From Telmatactis stephensoni (taxonomy: Eukaryota; Cnidaria; Anthozoa; Actiniaria; Isophelliidae), in the NCBI GenBank assembly GCA_029948255.1, contig JALIZF010001832.1, positions 372,001 to 436,000 of the forward strand: a DNA stretch of 64,000 nucleotides, read 5' to 3'. The stretch's first letter is position 1. The DNA itself is not shown here. Below are more notes on the stretch, generated by a model. The model was not told where the DNA came from, made no database searches, and saw nothing but the letters and a program-made list of their open reading frames with translations.

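Larger units (their letters stand above)
58159..63191 (-). other. Intron, 5.0 kb
   Basis: Between exons 2 and 3. It holds two adjacent foldbacks (58.4-58.66 kb), a polypyrimidine tract (59.6 kb), an ATTC repeat (62.1 kb) and a near-palindromic foldback (62.64 kb). The rest (about 58.7-59.5 and 59.8-62.0 kb) is AT-rich with nothing I recognise. Confidence 0.65.

Overview
The window looks like one piece of a single very large animal gene on the minus strand, so it is transcribed from right (64,000) to left (1). Neither end of the gene is inside. I could place 56 coding exons with canonical GT-AG introns. Almost all exon lengths and splice phases interlock, giving about 35 kb of coding sequence (roughly 11,800 residues). 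The host is a metazoan, judged from muscle-type I-set Ig domains, spectrin repeats, a RhoGEF domain and many short introns. The AT-rich introns full of small foldback (MITE-like) elements fit an invertebrate, and a cnidarian such as a coral or anemone is my best guess. The species cannot be proved from this sequence.

Layout in protein order. (1) 64,000 to 44,845: 16 exons of spectrin repeats, all joined by phase-0 introns, many in a 41/64/~109-residue exon triplet, with two large repeat-bearing introns (53,507-57,969 and 58,159-63,191). (2) 44,550 to 42,950: a linker of about 370 residues with no domain I recognise. (3) 42,960 to 41,860: a complete Dbl-homology (RhoGEF) domain over six exons. 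(4) 41,615 to 41,374: an SH3 domain joined to the DH domain with no PH domain between them. (5) 41,208 to 40,658: three micro-exons. (6) 40,445 to 37,060: an exon of PVEL/PVTL motif repeats followed by nine Ig domains. (7) 34,920 to 33,970: two Ig domains and a linker. (8) 33,910 to 20,605: one exon of about 13.3 kb with about 35 Ig domains. Twenty-five of them form a tandem array of a 399-bp (133-residue) Ig plus PEVK-like-linker unit that is nearly identical at the DNA level. (9) 20,061 to 1: 24 further exons with about 39 Ig domains, mostly in three-Ig (a-b-c) modules bounded by phase-1 introns, plus a second PVEL-motif linker at about 17.2-17.8 kb.

The domain order spectrin - DH - SH3 - Ig is that of Trio/Kalirin RhoGEFs. 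The enormous Ig region with elastic linkers resembles titin, kettin or UNC-89/obscurin. The product is therefore best described as a Trio/obscurin/titin-like giant, probably a sarcomere- or cortex-associated elastic scaffold with a Rho-family signalling module near its N-terminal side.

Points for a second look: the almost perfectly homogenised Ig-spring array and its variant pattern; four single-base insertions that break its frame, three of them at the same site in different units; another insertion at about 15,775; and a disturbed frame at 33,911-33,969. The DH-SH3 arrangement without PH, the recurring F-x-P-V-E-L motif in two distant linkers, and a rich set of intronic foldback elements (one nested in another) are also notable. 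No RNA gene, CRISPR array or second convincing protein gene was found.
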